Source: Pseudomonas helmanticensis
Lineage (GTDB): Bacteria; Pseudomonadota; Gammaproteobacteria; Pseudomonadales; Pseudomonadaceae
Direction: 5' to 3'
Assembly (NCBI RefSeq): GCF_900182985.1
Contig: NZ_FXUY01000001.1
Coordinates: 3,534,001 to 3,598,000 of the forward strand
DNA: 64,000 nt
This document shows, piece after piece, positions 8,089 through 18,172 of this stretch. The notes below the pieces were generated by a model, which did not search any database, was not told where the DNA came from, and saw nothing but the letters and a program-made list of their open reading frames with translations. A program made the position numbers and the translations under genes. Positions within the stretch are counted from its first letter, which is position 1. Each line of letters starts with the position of its first letter.

Positions 8089-9447
8089 ATGCCCGCGACC
8101 CGTACCTGGTTAAAAAACCCCCTCGCCATTTTCACCTCCAACGAACTCGATGCCCGTGGCGGTCTTGTCGTGCAAGACGGTGTCATCGTCGAAGTCCTCG
8201 CGGCCGGCCAACAGCCGTCGGCGCCGTGCAATGCAGTGTTCGATGCCCGCGAGCATGTGATCCTGCCGGGCCTGATCAACACCCACCACCACTTCTATCA
8301 AACCCTCACCCGCGCTTGGGCCCCAGTGGTCAATCAGCCGTTGTTTCCGTGGCTGAAAACCCTGTACCCGGTGTGGGCGCGCCTGACACCGGAGAAACTC
8401 GCCCTCGCGACCAAAGTTGCCTTGGCCGAACTGCTGCTGTCGGGTTGCACCACCGCTGCCGACCATCACTATCTGTTCCCGGACGGTCTGGAAAACGCCA
8501 TCGACGTGCAAGTCGAAACCGTGCGTGAACTGGGCATGCGCGCCATGCTCACCCGCGGTTCGATGAGCCTCGGCGAGAAGGACGGCGGCCTGCCGCCGCA
8601 GCAGACCGTGCAGGAAGGTCAGGTGATTCTCGACGACAGTCAGCGCCTGATTCACGAGTACCACGAACGCGGTGACGGCGCGCAGATCCAGATCGCGCTG
8701 GCGCCGTGCTCGCCGTTCTCGGTGACTCCGGAAATCATGTCGGCCAGTGCTGAACTGGCGAACAAGCTCGACGTGCGCCTGCACACGCACCTGGCGGAAA
8801 CCCTCGACGAAGAAGACTTCTGCCTGCAGCGTTTTGGCCTGCGCACCGTCGATTATCTCGACAGCGTCGGCTGGCTCGGCCCACGCACCTGGCTGGCGCA
8901 CGGCATCCACTTCAACCCGGACGAAATCGCTCGCTTGGGTCAGGCTGGCACCGGCATTTGCCATTGCCCGAGTTCGAATATGCGTCTGGCCTCCGGCATT
9001 TGCCCAAGTATCGACCTGACCGATGCCGGTGCCTTGTTTGGTCTGGGCGTCGACGGTTCGGCGTCCAACGATGCGTCGAACATGATTCTCGAAGCGCGTC
9101 AGGCGCTGTACATCCAGCGTCTGCGTTACGGCGCCGAGAAGATCACCCCGGAGCGTGTGCTGGGCTGGGCGACCAAGGGTTCGGCGAGTCTGTTGGGCCG
9201 CACCGACATTGGTGAGATTGCCGTGGGCAAGCAGGCGGATCTGGCGTTGTTCAAGCTCGATGAGCTGCGCTTCTCGGGCAGCCATGATCCGATTTCGGCG
9301 CTGCTGTTGTGCGGCGCGGATCGTGCGGATCGGGTGATGATTGGCGGCAAGTGGCGCGTGGTTGAAGGACAGGTTGAAGGCCTTGACCTCAAAGGCCTGA
9401 TCGCCGATCACAGCCAGGCGGCACGCCAGCTGATCGCCGGTACCTGA
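8089..9447 (+). CDS. 8-oxoguanine deaminase
   Basis: The protein has 452 aa, in the amidohydrolase superfamily (ATZ/TRZ-like). It deaminates 8-oxoguanine to urate, and related enzymes act on isocytosine-like substrates. Metal ligands are visible in NTHHHFYQ (66-68), RLHTHLAETLDEEDFC, WLAHGIHF and LGVDGSASND. The sequence is closely similar, as far as I can recall it, to the P. aeruginosa PA0142 enzyme, which was characterised as 8-oxoguanine deaminase. The ATG at 8089 follows AGAGGAG. Its place near a purine importer and an adenine deaminase fits purine salvage or catabolism. Confidence 0.92.
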   Translation: MPATRTWLKNPLAIFTSNELDARGGLVVQDGVIVEVLAAGQQPSAPCNAVFDAREHVILPGLINTHHHFYQTLTRAWAPVVNQPLFPWLKTLYPVWARLTPEKLALATKVALAELLLSGCTTAADHHYLFPDGLENAIDVQVETVRELGMRAMLTRGSMSLGEKDGGLPPQQTVQEGQVILDDSQRLIHEYHERGDGAQIQIALAPCSPFSVTPEIMSASAELANKLDVRLHTHLAETLDEEDFCLQRFGLRTVDYLDSVGWLGPRTWLAHGIHFNPDEIARLGQAGTGICHCPSSNMRLASGICPSIDLTDAGALFGLGVDGSASNDASNMILEARQALYIQRLRYGAEKITPERVLGWATKGSASLLGRTDIGEIAVGKQADLALFKLDELRFSGSHDPISALLLCGADRADRVMIGGKWRVVEGQVEGLDLKGLIADHSQAARQLIAGT

Positions 9448-9464
9448 TCCCCGGATCATCCCCA

Positions 9465-9550
9465 TGTAGGAGCTGCCGAAGGCTGCGATCTTTTGATCTG
9501 TTTTTCTAGAAGCAAGATCAAAAGATCGCAGCCTTCGGCAGCTCCTACAG
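9465..9550. repeat. REPIN (GATCGCAGCC family)
   Basis: Paired inverted half-units with loop containing tttttctagaagcaag, 18 bp after the 8-oxoguanine deaminase stop. It may act as a transcription or RNA-stability boundary between convergent genes. Confidence 0.9.
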
Positions 9551-9565
9551 GGGGCTCGGCTGGGC

Positions 9566-10657
9566 TTAAAGGCCGAGCAGGGACAACATGATGAACGTCG
9601 CGAACAGCACAAAGTGCGTCATGCCTTCGATGGCATTGGTCTCGCCGTCATTCAGGTTGATCGCACTGACGATCAACGTCAGGAAAATCATCACCGTCTG
9701 CACTGGCGTCATCGCCATCTGAAACGGCTGGCCGGTGTACAGCGCCATCGCTTCCATCACCGGCACCGTCAGAATCACCGTCGACAGTGACGCCCCCATC
9801 GCAATGTTCACCACCGACTGCATGCGGTTGGCCAATGCCGCGCGCAACGCGGTCAAAATCTCCGGCGCCGCGGAAATCGCCGCCACCAGAATCGCCGTGA
9901 TCACCGGCGGTGCGCCCGTGCCTTCCAGACCCAGATCGAGGGTCTTCGACATCACCTCGGCGAGTGCGCCAATCACCACCACGCCAAACACCAGAATACC
10001 GATCGACAACGCCAGGCTGACCGGTTTCGGTTCCTCCTCGACAGGTTCTTTCTTGCGGCGTTTGTCCGGGTAGCTGTAGCTGAAAAAGTAGCTGTGCGGG
10101 CCGACCTGCATGCGCAGAAACAGCGCGTAAAGCACCACCATCGCGCCGATGGTGAACGCCGAATAAATCTTCCAGTTGGCCTCGGGAATAAATTCCGGCA
10201 CCACCATCGACACGCCCATGGCGGTGAGAATCATCACGCTGTAGCTGCGTGCCGAATCGTCGTTGTAGGACTGCTCGCCGTGCTTGATCCCGCCCATCAA
10301 TGCGGCGAGGCCGAGGATGCCGTTGATGTCGAGCATCACTGCGGAATAGATCGTGTCGCGCACCAACGTCGGCGAGGCTTCGTTGCTCATCATGATCGCC
10401 AGGATCACCACTTCGACCAAGACGGCAGCGAGGGTCAGGATCATCGTGCCGTAGGGGTCGCCGACTTTTTCCGCGAGCAATTCGGCCTGATGGGCGACGC
10501 GCATCGAGGCGGCGACGATGAAGGCGATGATGACCAGACCGCCGACCAGCGCGACGATCTGACCACTGTGCAACAGCCAGTGTTCCAGCGGATAGGCGAC
10601 GCACGCGGCGATGACGGCCAATAGCAGAAAGCTTTCTTGCTTGAGGATCGAGAGCAT
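9566..10657 (-). CDS. Ca2+(Na+)/H+ antiporter, ChaA/Cax family
   Basis: The protein has 363 aa with about eleven hydrophobic segments. The cation-exchanger signature appears twice: GDPYGTMILTLAAVLVEV (~66-84) and later APPVITAILVAAISAAPEILTALRAA. A charged cytoplasmic loop (KRRKKEPVEEEPKP) separates the halves. It exports calcium or sodium in exchange for protons across the inner membrane. It interrupts the purine gene series on the opposite strand, and nothing ties it functionally to those genes. Confidence 0.9.
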   Translation of the reverse strand: MLSILKQESFLLLAVIAACVAYPLEHWLLHSGQIVALVGGLVIIAFIVAASMRVAHQAELLAEKVGDPYGTMILTLAAVLVEVVILAIMMSNEASPTLVRDTIYSAVMLDINGILGLAALMGGIKHGEQSYNDDSARSYSVMILTAMGVSMVVPEFIPEANWKIYSAFTIGAMVVLYALFLRMQVGPHSYFFSYSYPDKRRKKEPVEEEPKPVSLALSIGILVFGVVVIGALAEVMSKTLDLGLEGTGAPPVITAILVAAISAAPEILTALRAALANRMQSVVNIAMGASLSTVILTVPVMEAMALYTGQPFQMAMTPVQTVMIFLTLIVSAINLNDGETNAIEGMTHFVLFATFIMLSLLGL

Positions 10658-10786
10658 GGCGGGCCTTTTTGCCGAAGAGTCCGAATGAGCTACTGACTGC
10701 GGGGCGGCGCTAACGTTTCGTTACACCTTAGCGCACCAAGCGATAGCGTGAATCCGTTGAGTTGCACTGCGTTGGTTCTGGCGCTG

Positions 10787-10863
10787 AAAAGATCGCAGCC
10801 TTCGGCAGCTCCTACAGGTTGTGCATTCCCATGTAGGAGCTGCCGAAGGCTGCGATCTTTTTT
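10787..10863. repeat. REPIN (GATCGCAGCC family), tail-to-tail
   Basis: Half-units arranged in the opposite order to the copy at 9465: GATCGCAGCC…CTCCTAC comes first, then GTAGGAGC…GCGATC, with a short loop. It lies 70 bp upstream of the BMP-family gene, in the 275-bp gap after the antiporter start. Confidence 0.88.
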
Positions 10864-10932
10864 GTTTGTTGTCCTGTTGGTCAGCAATTTGCATTAGCCC
10901 TGACCACACACAACAAAATGGAGTTCGAATTC

Positions 10933-12006
10933 ATGCAACTACGTCCGCTGCACAAACTGCTGTGCGCCGCCCTCGGTCTGGGGATCAGTCTGAGCGCCAG
11001 CGCTGCCGATCCGCTGAAGGTCGGTTTCGTTTACATCGGCCCGATCGGTGACCACGGCTGGACGTATCAGCATGAACAGGGGCGCAAGGCTCTCGCCGAG
11101 AAATTCGGCAATCAGATCACCACTAACTACGTCGAGAACGTCGCTGAAGGTGCTGATGCCGAGCGGGTGATCCGCAACATGGCCAAGGATAAGTACGACC
11201 TGATCTTCACCACCTCTTTCGGCTACATGAACCCGACGCTGAAAGTCGCCAAGCAATTTCCCAAGGTGACCTTCGAACACGCCACCGGCTATAAACAGGA
11301 CAAAAACCTCGGCACCTATCTGGCGCGCACCTATGAGGGTCGCTACGTCGGCGGTTTCCTCGCGGCGAAGATGACCAAGACCAAGAAGATCGGTTATGTC
11401 GCTTCGTTCCCGATCCCCGAGGTAATCCGCGACATCAACGCGATTCAACTGGCCTTGAACAAATACAACCCGGGCACCGAGATCAAAGTGGTGTGGGTCA
11501 ACTCCTGGTTCGACCCGGGCAAGGAAGCCGACGCGGCCAACGCGCTGATCGATCAGGGTGTCGACGTGGTGTTCCAGCACACCGACAGCCCGGCGCCGAT
11601 TCAGGCCGCCGAACGTCGTGGCGTGTACGCGGTGGGTTACGCCTCGGACATGGCGCACTTCGGCCCGAAAGCGGTGCTGACCTCGATCGTCAACGACTGG
11701 GCGCCGCACTATATTCAGGCGACGCAAAGCGTGATCGATCACAACTGGAAATCGCAGGATTACTGGGGCGGGCTGAAGGAAGGCACGGTTGAACTGCCAA
11801 TCAGCGACCTGGTGCCGGCACCGGTGAAAGCCGAGGCCGAGCAGATTATTGCCGACATCAAAAGCGGTGCCTTCCAACCGTTCACCGGGCCGATCAAGGA
11901 TCAGGCCGGGGTCGAGAAAATCCCCGCAGGCGTGAGTGCGACGAATGCGGAACTGGCGTCGATGAACTACTACGTTGAAGGCATGAAGGCCGAGATGCCG
12001 AAGTAA
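10933..12006 (+). CDS. BMP-family ABC transporter substrate-binding protein
   Basis: The protein has 357 aa with a cleavable signal peptide (cut near ASA-A, residue 24). The mature part begins with DPLKVGFVYIGPIGDHGWT, typical of Bmp/PnrA purine-nucleoside or base binding proteins. No lipobox is seen. GGAG at 10920-10923 serves the ATG at 10933 with good spacing, so an ATG 15 bp earlier is rejected. It probably feeds the ABC importer encoded at 2598-6191, which lacks its own binding protein. The 4.7-kb separation is noteworthy. Confidence 0.9.
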   Translation: MQLRPLHKLLCAALGLGISLSASAADPLKVGFVYIGPIGDHGWTYQHEQGRKALAEKFGNQITTNYVENVAEGADAERVIRNMAKDKYDLIFTTSFGYMNPTLKVAKQFPKVTFEHATGYKQDKNLGTYLARTYEGRYVGGFLAAKMTKTKKIGYVASFPIPEVIRDINAIQLALNKYNPGTEIKVVWVNSWFDPGKEADAANALIDQGVDVVFQHTDSPAPIQAAERRGVYAVGYASDMAHFGPKAVLTSIVNDWAPHYIQATQSVIDHNWKSQDYWGGLKEGTVELPISDLVPAPVKAEAEQIIADIKSGAFQPFTGPIKDQAGVEKIPAGVSATNAELASMNYYVEGMKAEMPK

Positions 12007-12019
12007 TCTACCTGACCCC

Positions 12020-12130
12020 GATCGTTCCCACGCTCTGCGTGGGAATGCCGCCCGGGACGCTCCGCGTCCCTGCTGAAAGCGGACGCAGAGCGTCCATTGA
12101 GGCATTCCCACGCGGAGCGTGGGAACGATC
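12020..12130. repeat. 111-bp palindromic repeat, GATCGTTCCCACGC family
   Basis: Ends are inverted copies (GATCGTTCCCACGCTCTGCG at the left, its near-complement at the right end). Inside are two smaller hairpins built on GGGACGCTCCGCGTCCC and GGACGCAGAGCGTCC. It lies between the BMP gene and the oxygenase gene, ending 24 bp before the latter's start. Confidence 0.88.
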
Positions 12131-12154
12131 TCCCGTACTTTTCAAGGATTGTGT

Positions 12155-13120
12155 ATGGATCAGCTTCCGATCATCGATATCAGCCCGCTCTACTCCGACG
12201 ACGAAAACGCCTGGCCTGCCGTGGCCGCGCAGATCGACCTGGCCTGCCGCGAATGGGGTTTCTTCTACATCAAGGGTCATCCGATCTCGCCGCAACGCAT
12301 CGACGCCGTGCTTGATCACACCCAGCGTTTCTTCGCCCTCCCCGCCGCCGAAAAACTCAAGATCGACATCACCCAGACCCGCCACCATCGCGGCTATGGC
12401 GCCATCGCCACCGAGCAACTCGACCCGAGCAAACCCAGCGACCTCAAAGAAACCTTCGACATGGGCCTGCACTTGCCGGCCAACCATCCCGACGTGCTCA
12501 CCGAAAAACCGTTGCGCGGGCCGAACCGGCATCCGGCGCAACCGGGCTGGGAAGCGCTGATGGAGCAGCATTACCTCGACATGCAGGCCCTCGCGCAAAC
12601 CCTGTTGCGGGCGATGACCATTGCACTGGACATCAAGCGCGATTTCTTCGACAGCCGCTTCGTTGACCCGGTCAGCGTCCTGCGCATGATCCATTACCCA
12701 CCGCGCCACACCGCCAGCTCCGCCGAGCAACAAGGCGCCGGCGCGCACACCGATTACGGCTGCATCACCCTGCTCTATCAGGACAGCGCCGGCGGCCTGC
12801 AAGTGAAAAACGTCAAAGGTGAATGGATCGACGCGCCACCGATTGACGGCACCTTCGTGGTCAACCTCGGCGACATGATGGCGCGCTGGAGCAACGATCG
12901 TTATCGCTCGACTCCGCACCGGGTGATCAGCCCGCGCGGCGTTGACCGTTATTCGATGCCGTTCTTCGCCGAACCGCACCCGGACACGCGCATCGAATGC
13001 TTGCCCGGTTGTCAGGACCCACAGCATCCGGCGAAATATCCGACCACCACCTGCGCCGAATTCCTGCTGTCGCGCTTCGCCGATACCTACGCTTATCGGC
13101 GCGAGCAGGAAGCCGTTTGA
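12155..13120 (+). CDS. 2-oxoglutarate/Fe(II)-dependent oxygenase, isopenicillin-N-synthase-like
   Basis: The protein has 321 aa. The N-terminal DIOX_N region (LPIIDISPL, WGFFYIKGHP) is followed by the 2OG-FeII domain with iron ligands in AHTDYG and STPHRVISP, and an RYSMPFF motif for 2-oxoglutarate. It is soluble and cytoplasmic, and the substrate is unknown. It lies between the BMP binding protein and adenine deaminase, the position held in P. aeruginosa by a related oxidoreductase gene. A role in purine hydroxylation is therefore a fair hypothesis, but it is inference. AAGGA precedes the ATG. Confidence 0.88.
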   Translation: MDQLPIIDISPLYSDDENAWPAVAAQIDLACREWGFFYIKGHPISPQRIDAVLDHTQRFFALPAAEKLKIDITQTRHHRGYGAIATEQLDPSKPSDLKETFDMGLHLPANHPDVLTEKPLRGPNRHPAQPGWEALMEQHYLDMQALAQTLLRAMTIALDIKRDFFDSRFVDPVSVLRMIHYPPRHTASSAEQQGAGAHTDYGCITLLYQDSAGGLQVKNVKGEWIDAPPIDGTFVVNLGDMMARWSNDRYRSTPHRVISPRGVDRYSMPFFAEPHPDTRIECLPGCQDPQHPAKYPTTTCAEFLLSRFADTYAYRREQEAV

Positions 13121-13191
13121 TGGATCGCTTGGTCAGGTTTTGCCAATTGTTTCAGCGCGCATCTGTAGAATGCCGTCATTGCACCTGATGA

Positions 13192-14154
<963 letters not shown>

Positions 14155-14157
14155 AAG

Positions 14158-14234
14158 CAAAAGATCGCAGCCTTCGGCAGCTCCTACAGGAGTACACATA
14201 ATCCTGTAGGAGCTGCCGCAGGCTGCGATCTTTT
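14158..14234. repeat. REPIN (GATCGCAGCC family), mixed halves
   Basis: The left half carries CCTTCGG, the right half CCGCAGG, so the two arms are different sub-variants. It lies between convergent genes and abuts the stop codon of the MFS gene at 14234. Confidence 0.88.
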
Positions 14235-15607
14235 CAGACCACCTCGGTCAACTCTTCGAGGGTTTTCCCCCGCGTCTCCATCCCGAACAACCACACCACC
14301 CCCGCCGCAATCGCAAAGCACGCCGCGCCCAGCGCAAACACCCCGCCCTGCCCGGTTATCGGGAACACCAGCCCGGTCACCAATGGCCCGAGCAACGAGC
14401 CCACACGGCCAATCGCCGAGGCGAACCCCGAGCCCGTCGCGCGCGCCGAAGTCGGATACAACTCCGGCGTGTAGGTGTAGAGCACGGCCCACATGCCGAA
14501 CAGGAAAAACTGCATCAACAACCCGGTGCTGATCAGCAGCGCCACGTTGCCGCCGAACACCGCGCTCTGCCCATACAGAAACGCCATCACCCCGCCGCCG
14601 AGCAAGGTGACGATGCACACCGGTTTACGGCCCCAGCGCTCGACCAGCCACGCCGCCATCAAAAATCCAGGAATCCCGCCCAGCGAAATCAGCACCGTGT
14701 AATACACCGACTGCGTCACGGCAAAACCCGACTGTTGCAGCAACGCACTCAGCCATGACGTCAGCCCATAAAAACCGAGCAGCGCGAAAAACCACAGACT
14801 CCAGATCATCGTTGTGCGCTGACGATACTGCGGCGACCAGATCTGCTTGAGCGCCGAAAAGAAATGACCCGGCGGCGTTACCGTACGCGGCAAGCGAATC
14901 GGTTCCGGCAGCACCGCACCGCCCATCGACGCACGCACCCGCGCTTCGATGCCGCTCAACACCTTGTCCGCCGCGTCATCTCTCCCGGCCTGCTCCAGCC
15001 AGCGCGGTGATTCGGGAATGAAGAAACGGATCGCCAGGACAAACACCGCCGGCACCGCCAATACGAGAAAGATGTCACGCCAGCCAATCAGCGGCAGCAG
15101 GAAATACGACAGCACCCCCGCCGCGACAAAACCCAACGGCCAGAAGCCATCCATCAAGGCGATGTAGCGCCCGCGTCGCCGGGCGGGAATCAACTCGGAC
15201 AGCATCGACTGCGCGATGGGAAACTCCATGCCCATGCCGATCCCCAACAGAATGCGGAACAGTGTCAGAGCCTCGACCGTTTGCGCCGTCGAGCACAGGT
15301 AACTGGCCACGCCCCACAGGACGATGCTCCACTGGAACACCGGTTTGCGCCCGAAACGGTCGGCGAGCATGCCGGACAACGAAGCCCCCAGCACCATGCC
15401 GAAAAAACTCGAGCTGGCGAGCAGCCCAGCCTGGGCGCTGCTCAGGCCGAACTCGGCTTTGATCGAGCCGAGCAGGAACGTCATCATCGCCAGGTCCATG
15501 GAGTCGAAGAAAAACGCCAAGGCAATGATGATGAAAATGATCCGGTGATAACCGCTGATCGGCAGTCGTTCCAAGCGTTCTGCCGCGCTGAAGCCGTGAG
15601 TGTCCAT
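14234..15607 (-). CDS. MFS transporter, sugar/organic-acid porter type
   Basis: The protein has 457 aa with twelve predicted helices. MFS signatures include GMLADRFGRKPVF in loop 2-3, RILLGIGMGMEFPI, FIPESPRWLEQAGR after helix 6, and ELYPTSARATGSGF in the second half. This layout resembles NiaP and aromatic-acid/sugar porters. The substrate is not readable. It is convergent with adenine deaminase, so purine transport cannot be assumed. Confidence 0.85.
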   Translation of the reverse strand: MDTHGFSAAERLERLPISGYHRIIFIIIALAFFFDSMDLAMMTFLLGSIKAEFGLSSAQAGLLASSSFFGMVLGASLSGMLADRFGRKPVFQWSIVLWGVASYLCSTAQTVEALTLFRILLGIGMGMEFPIAQSMLSELIPARRRGRYIALMDGFWPLGFVAAGVLSYFLLPLIGWRDIFLVLAVPAVFVLAIRFFIPESPRWLEQAGRDDAADKVLSGIEARVRASMGGAVLPEPIRLPRTVTPPGHFFSALKQIWSPQYRQRTTMIWSLWFFALLGFYGLTSWLSALLQQSGFAVTQSVYYTVLISLGGIPGFLMAAWLVERWGRKPVCIVTLLGGGVMAFLYGQSAVFGGNVALLISTGLLMQFFLFGMWAVLYTYTPELYPTSARATGSGFASAIGRVGSLLGPLVTGLVFPITGQGGVFALGAACFAIAAGVVWLFGMETRGKTLEELTEVV

Positions 15608-15749
15608 GCCGCCTCCCCCATCCGAAAAGTCCCCGGATCGAGTGTGCGCGATAGCGACCCTGCGTTCGTGCTGGATGCGACCTGTTCGCAGCCGTAGACG
15701 ACGTCAGCAACATTGAGCCAGCCCCGAACGTTAATGACGCGCGGCTCTA

Positions 15750-16481
15750 CTACGCCATTTGCAGCGCGGTTTCCTTGGCGAAGCGCAGCAATTCGCGTTC
15801 GCCAGTGGCCGACAATTGCAGCGCTCTGGAATCATTCGGCAAGGTCAGCCAGCCGGACTGCATGAACAACTGCAACAGCGCCGCCCCAAGTGAACCGCCC
15901 ATGTGCGGTCGGCGTTCGCTCCAGTCGGGGCACGCGCAGGCCACTTGCACATTGCGATGGGCCAGCGCCTGGATGAACACCCCGCGTCCGGCCAATTGCT
16001 TCGCGCCTTTGTGAGTCACAACCACGCGCTGGTCAAACTGTTCGATCCAGCCGGCATCGAGCAGTCGCTGATAAAGATCGGCAGCCAGCGTTCCGCCCAG
16101 ATGGTCGTCGCAAAAGCGCGCGCGCAACAACGACGAAGGCGCGGCCTGCGGTTTCGCCATGGGCGTGGAGCGTTTGAACACCTCGGGTATTTCTCGTGGA
16201 GTGCTGGCGATGGTCGCGCTGGCCAGCGCTTCTATCGCCGCACCGACCTCCGGTGCCGAGAGACGGAAAAAACGCTTGCGACCACGGACTTCGACCTTCA
16301 ACAGACCGCCTGTGGACAGCCGCGCCAGATGCGCGCTGGCCGACGACGGTGACAGCCCTGCCAGTAGCGCAAGTTCCTCGGTTTGCCGGGCCGAACCATC
16401 CATCAACGCCCACATCATCGCGCTGCGCTTGGGGTCGGCCAGCAACGTGGCGATCTGGCTGATGCAAGGTGCATGTTCCAT
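15750..16481 (-). CDS. ArsR-type winged-helix regulator with extended C-terminus
   Basis: The protein has 243 aa, about twice the usual ArsR length. The N-terminal HTH (ISQIATLLADPKRSAMMWALMD… LAGLSPSSASAHLARLSTGGLL, ~6-60) is clear. The C-terminal part is a second domain containing VACACPDWSERRPHMGG, with two cysteines and a histidine close together that could bind metal or sense redox. The ATG at 16481 was chosen because upstream sequence codes poorly. It precedes the MFS gene on the same strand (142-bp gap), so it may regulate that gene. Confidence 0.8.
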   Translation of the reverse strand: MEHAPCISQIATLLADPKRSAMMWALMDGSARQTEELALLAGLSPSSASAHLARLSTGGLLKVEVRGRKRFFRLSAPEVGAAIEALASATIASTPREIPEVFKRSTPMAKPQAAPSSLLRARFCDDHLGGTLAADLYQRLLDAGWIEQFDQRVVVTHKGAKQLAGRGVFIQALAHRNVQVACACPDWSERRPHMGGSLGAALLQLFMQSGWLTLPNDSRALQLSATGERELLRFAKETALQMA

Positions 16482-16797
16482 GTATTCACTCCCTGTGGAA
16501 TCGTATCGTCTACTGCTCGCAGACATCTTGACCAGTAATGGGTCGGCGGCCAAGACGCGAAAAACGCCACGTGCCGGGGCAATGCAGACCCTTGGCACAA
16601 CACCTCCCGGCATAGACGTCGCGGCCTTGCGCTGCCCTGATTTGAACAGGACCCGCTTGGTCTGACGGTGTCCGCACCGGGGTTTCGGTACTGGCATGAG
16701 GCAGGCGCTAGTATAAGCGGGATGCAAGCTCCGTCCCGCGCCGGAGCCTGCGCGGGTGGTGATTGTTCCTGACAGAAATTTCTCTATTTAACTGCGA
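16482..16797. other. Intergenic region without a recognised gene
   Basis: 316 bp between the LysR stop and ArsR start, both on the minus strand. It holds a GC-rich stem (GCTCCG…CGGAGC near 16727-16746) and presumably the ArsR promoter. No other structure was recognised. Confidence 0.5.
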
Positions 16798-17727
16798 CTA
16801 ATGATCAAGTTTCGAGAAATCGGGAAATTGACTACTCAATTCAGCGCATCGGCTGGCAAGCATTTCCCTCAACAGGTTCACTGGCTTACTCAATTGTGCG
16901 CGATGTGCGCACAGCAAATTCAGCGGAGCGCGCTCGCACAGCAGCTCCGGCATCAACACCTTGAGCCGGCCCGCCAGCACATCGGCGCCCACGTCGAGCC
17001 AGGATTTATAGGCAATCCCGGCGCCGGCCACCGCCCATAAGCGCACGACGTCGGCGTCATCACTGAAGCGGTCGCCGCTTACGGTCAGACCGACTTCCCG
17101 TTTGCCGTCATGAAAACTCCAATGGTCGTGCACCCGACTGCCGAGCATGTACAACAGGCAATTGTGCTGGGCCAGTTGCTCGAGCTGGTGCGGTTCGCCG
17201 TGCCGGGCCAGGTAGGCCGGGGCGGCGCAGAGCACGCGGCGGTTGTCCGGGGCGATCGGCAGGGCGACCAGGCTTGAGTCTTCCGGCTCGCCATAGCGCA
17301 AGGCGATATCCACCGGCTGGCGAAACAGATCGGCGATGCGGTCACCGAGCAGCAGGCGCACCGTCAGTTTCGGATGTTCGCGCTGAAACTCGTCGAGCCA
17401 CGGCAGCAACAGATTGCGCCCGAAATCCGAAGGCGCCGACAGCTGCAAGACCCCACTGACCTGATCCTGCCCGCTGGCGAGCAGGCGCCGGCCTTCATCG
17501 AGACTGCTCAATGCCGCCCGCGCGTATTCGAGAAAACCTTCACCCTCGGCCGTCAGGCGCAGGCTGCGCGTCGAACGGGCGAGCAAGCGTGCGCCGAGTT
17601 GCTGCTCGATACGTTTGAGCGCCGCGCTGGCCACGGCGGCGGACATGTCCATTACCCGCGCAGCAGCCGACAGGCTGCCCAGATCCGCTGCCCGGACAAA
17701 CAACTGCAAGTCATCGAAACGCAGCAT
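16798..17727 (-). CDS. LysR family transcriptional regulator
   Basis: The protein has 309 aa. The N-terminal HTH (LQLFVRAADLGSLSAAARVMDMSAAVASAALKRIEQQLG, residues 7-45) and the C-terminal substrate-binding fold (LQLSAPSDFGRNLLLPWL onward) are typical, of the DhcR/AaeR-like group. It is divergent from the small monooxygenase and oxidoreductase genes at 17847-19186. The 119-bp shared gap makes these the likely targets. The inducer is unknown. Confidence 0.87.
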   Translation of the reverse strand: MLRFDDLQLFVRAADLGSLSAAARVMDMSAAVASAALKRIEQQLGARLLARSTRSLRLTAEGEGFLEYARAALSSLDEGRRLLASGQDQVSGVLQLSAPSDFGRNLLLPWLDEFQREHPKLTVRLLLGDRIADLFRQPVDIALRYGEPEDSSLVALPIAPDNRRVLCAAPAYLARHGEPHQLEQLAQHNCLLYMLGSRVHDHWSFHDGKREVGLTVSGDRFSDDADVVRLWAVAGAGIAYKSWLDVGADVLAGRLKVLMPELLCERAPLNLLCAHRAQLSKPVNLLREMLASRCAELSSQFPDFSKLDH

Positions 17728-17846
17728 TCCCAGCCTCGATTATCAAAAAAACATTGAAAGAGAGTGCTCTTTTAGCCGGTTTTATCTTGCAGAGAAATAG
17801 CCAATCATCTGTCCATCGAATTCATCCCGCTGCTCTGGAGCCGAAC

Positions 17847-18140
17847 ATGTCTCAGCCGTTCACCGCTATCGCTACCCTGATTGCCAAACCCGGCCAGCAG
17901 GATCTTCTCGAACAAAGCCTGCGCGCACTGGTTGCACCAAGCCGTGCCGAGGACGGTTGCAGCCAGTACGACCTGCATCGCGATCTCACCGATCCGCAGG
18001 TTTTCTACGTGATCGAACACTGGGCCAGTGAGGAGATCCTCCAGGCGCACAACGCCAGCGCGCACTTTTTGCACTTCCAGGCCACTGCCGGCCAGACCAT
18101 CGAACACTTCCAGCTCAAGCGCCTCGGCGCGATTGCCTGA
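17847..18140 (+). CDS. Antibiotic-biosynthesis-monooxygenase-domain protein (YgiN-like)
   Basis: The protein has 97 aa in a single ABM ferredoxin-like fold: AIATLIAKPGQQDLLEQSLRALVAPSRAEDGCSQYDL, then VIEHWASEEILQAHNAS. Such proteins act as quinol monooxygenases or small-molecule oxidases. The start is the ATG at 17847 after GGAG. It is followed after 32 bp by a quinone-oxidoreductase-like gene, which suggests a shared pathway under the divergent LysR regulator. Confidence 0.85.
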   Translation: MSQPFTAIATLIAKPGQQDLLEQSLRALVAPSRAEDGCSQYDLHRDLTDPQVFYVIEHWASEEILQAHNASAHFLHFQATAGQTIEHFQLKRLGAIA

Positions 18141-18172
18141 TTCCTTCTTCCATTACCTGTACGGAGCCCTTC

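Noticed and set aside
16482..16727. N-terminal extension of the ArsR-type protein
   Set aside because: The frame stays open for 82 more codons but the peptide is basic and unlike regulators; the HTH begins right after the ATG at 16481.
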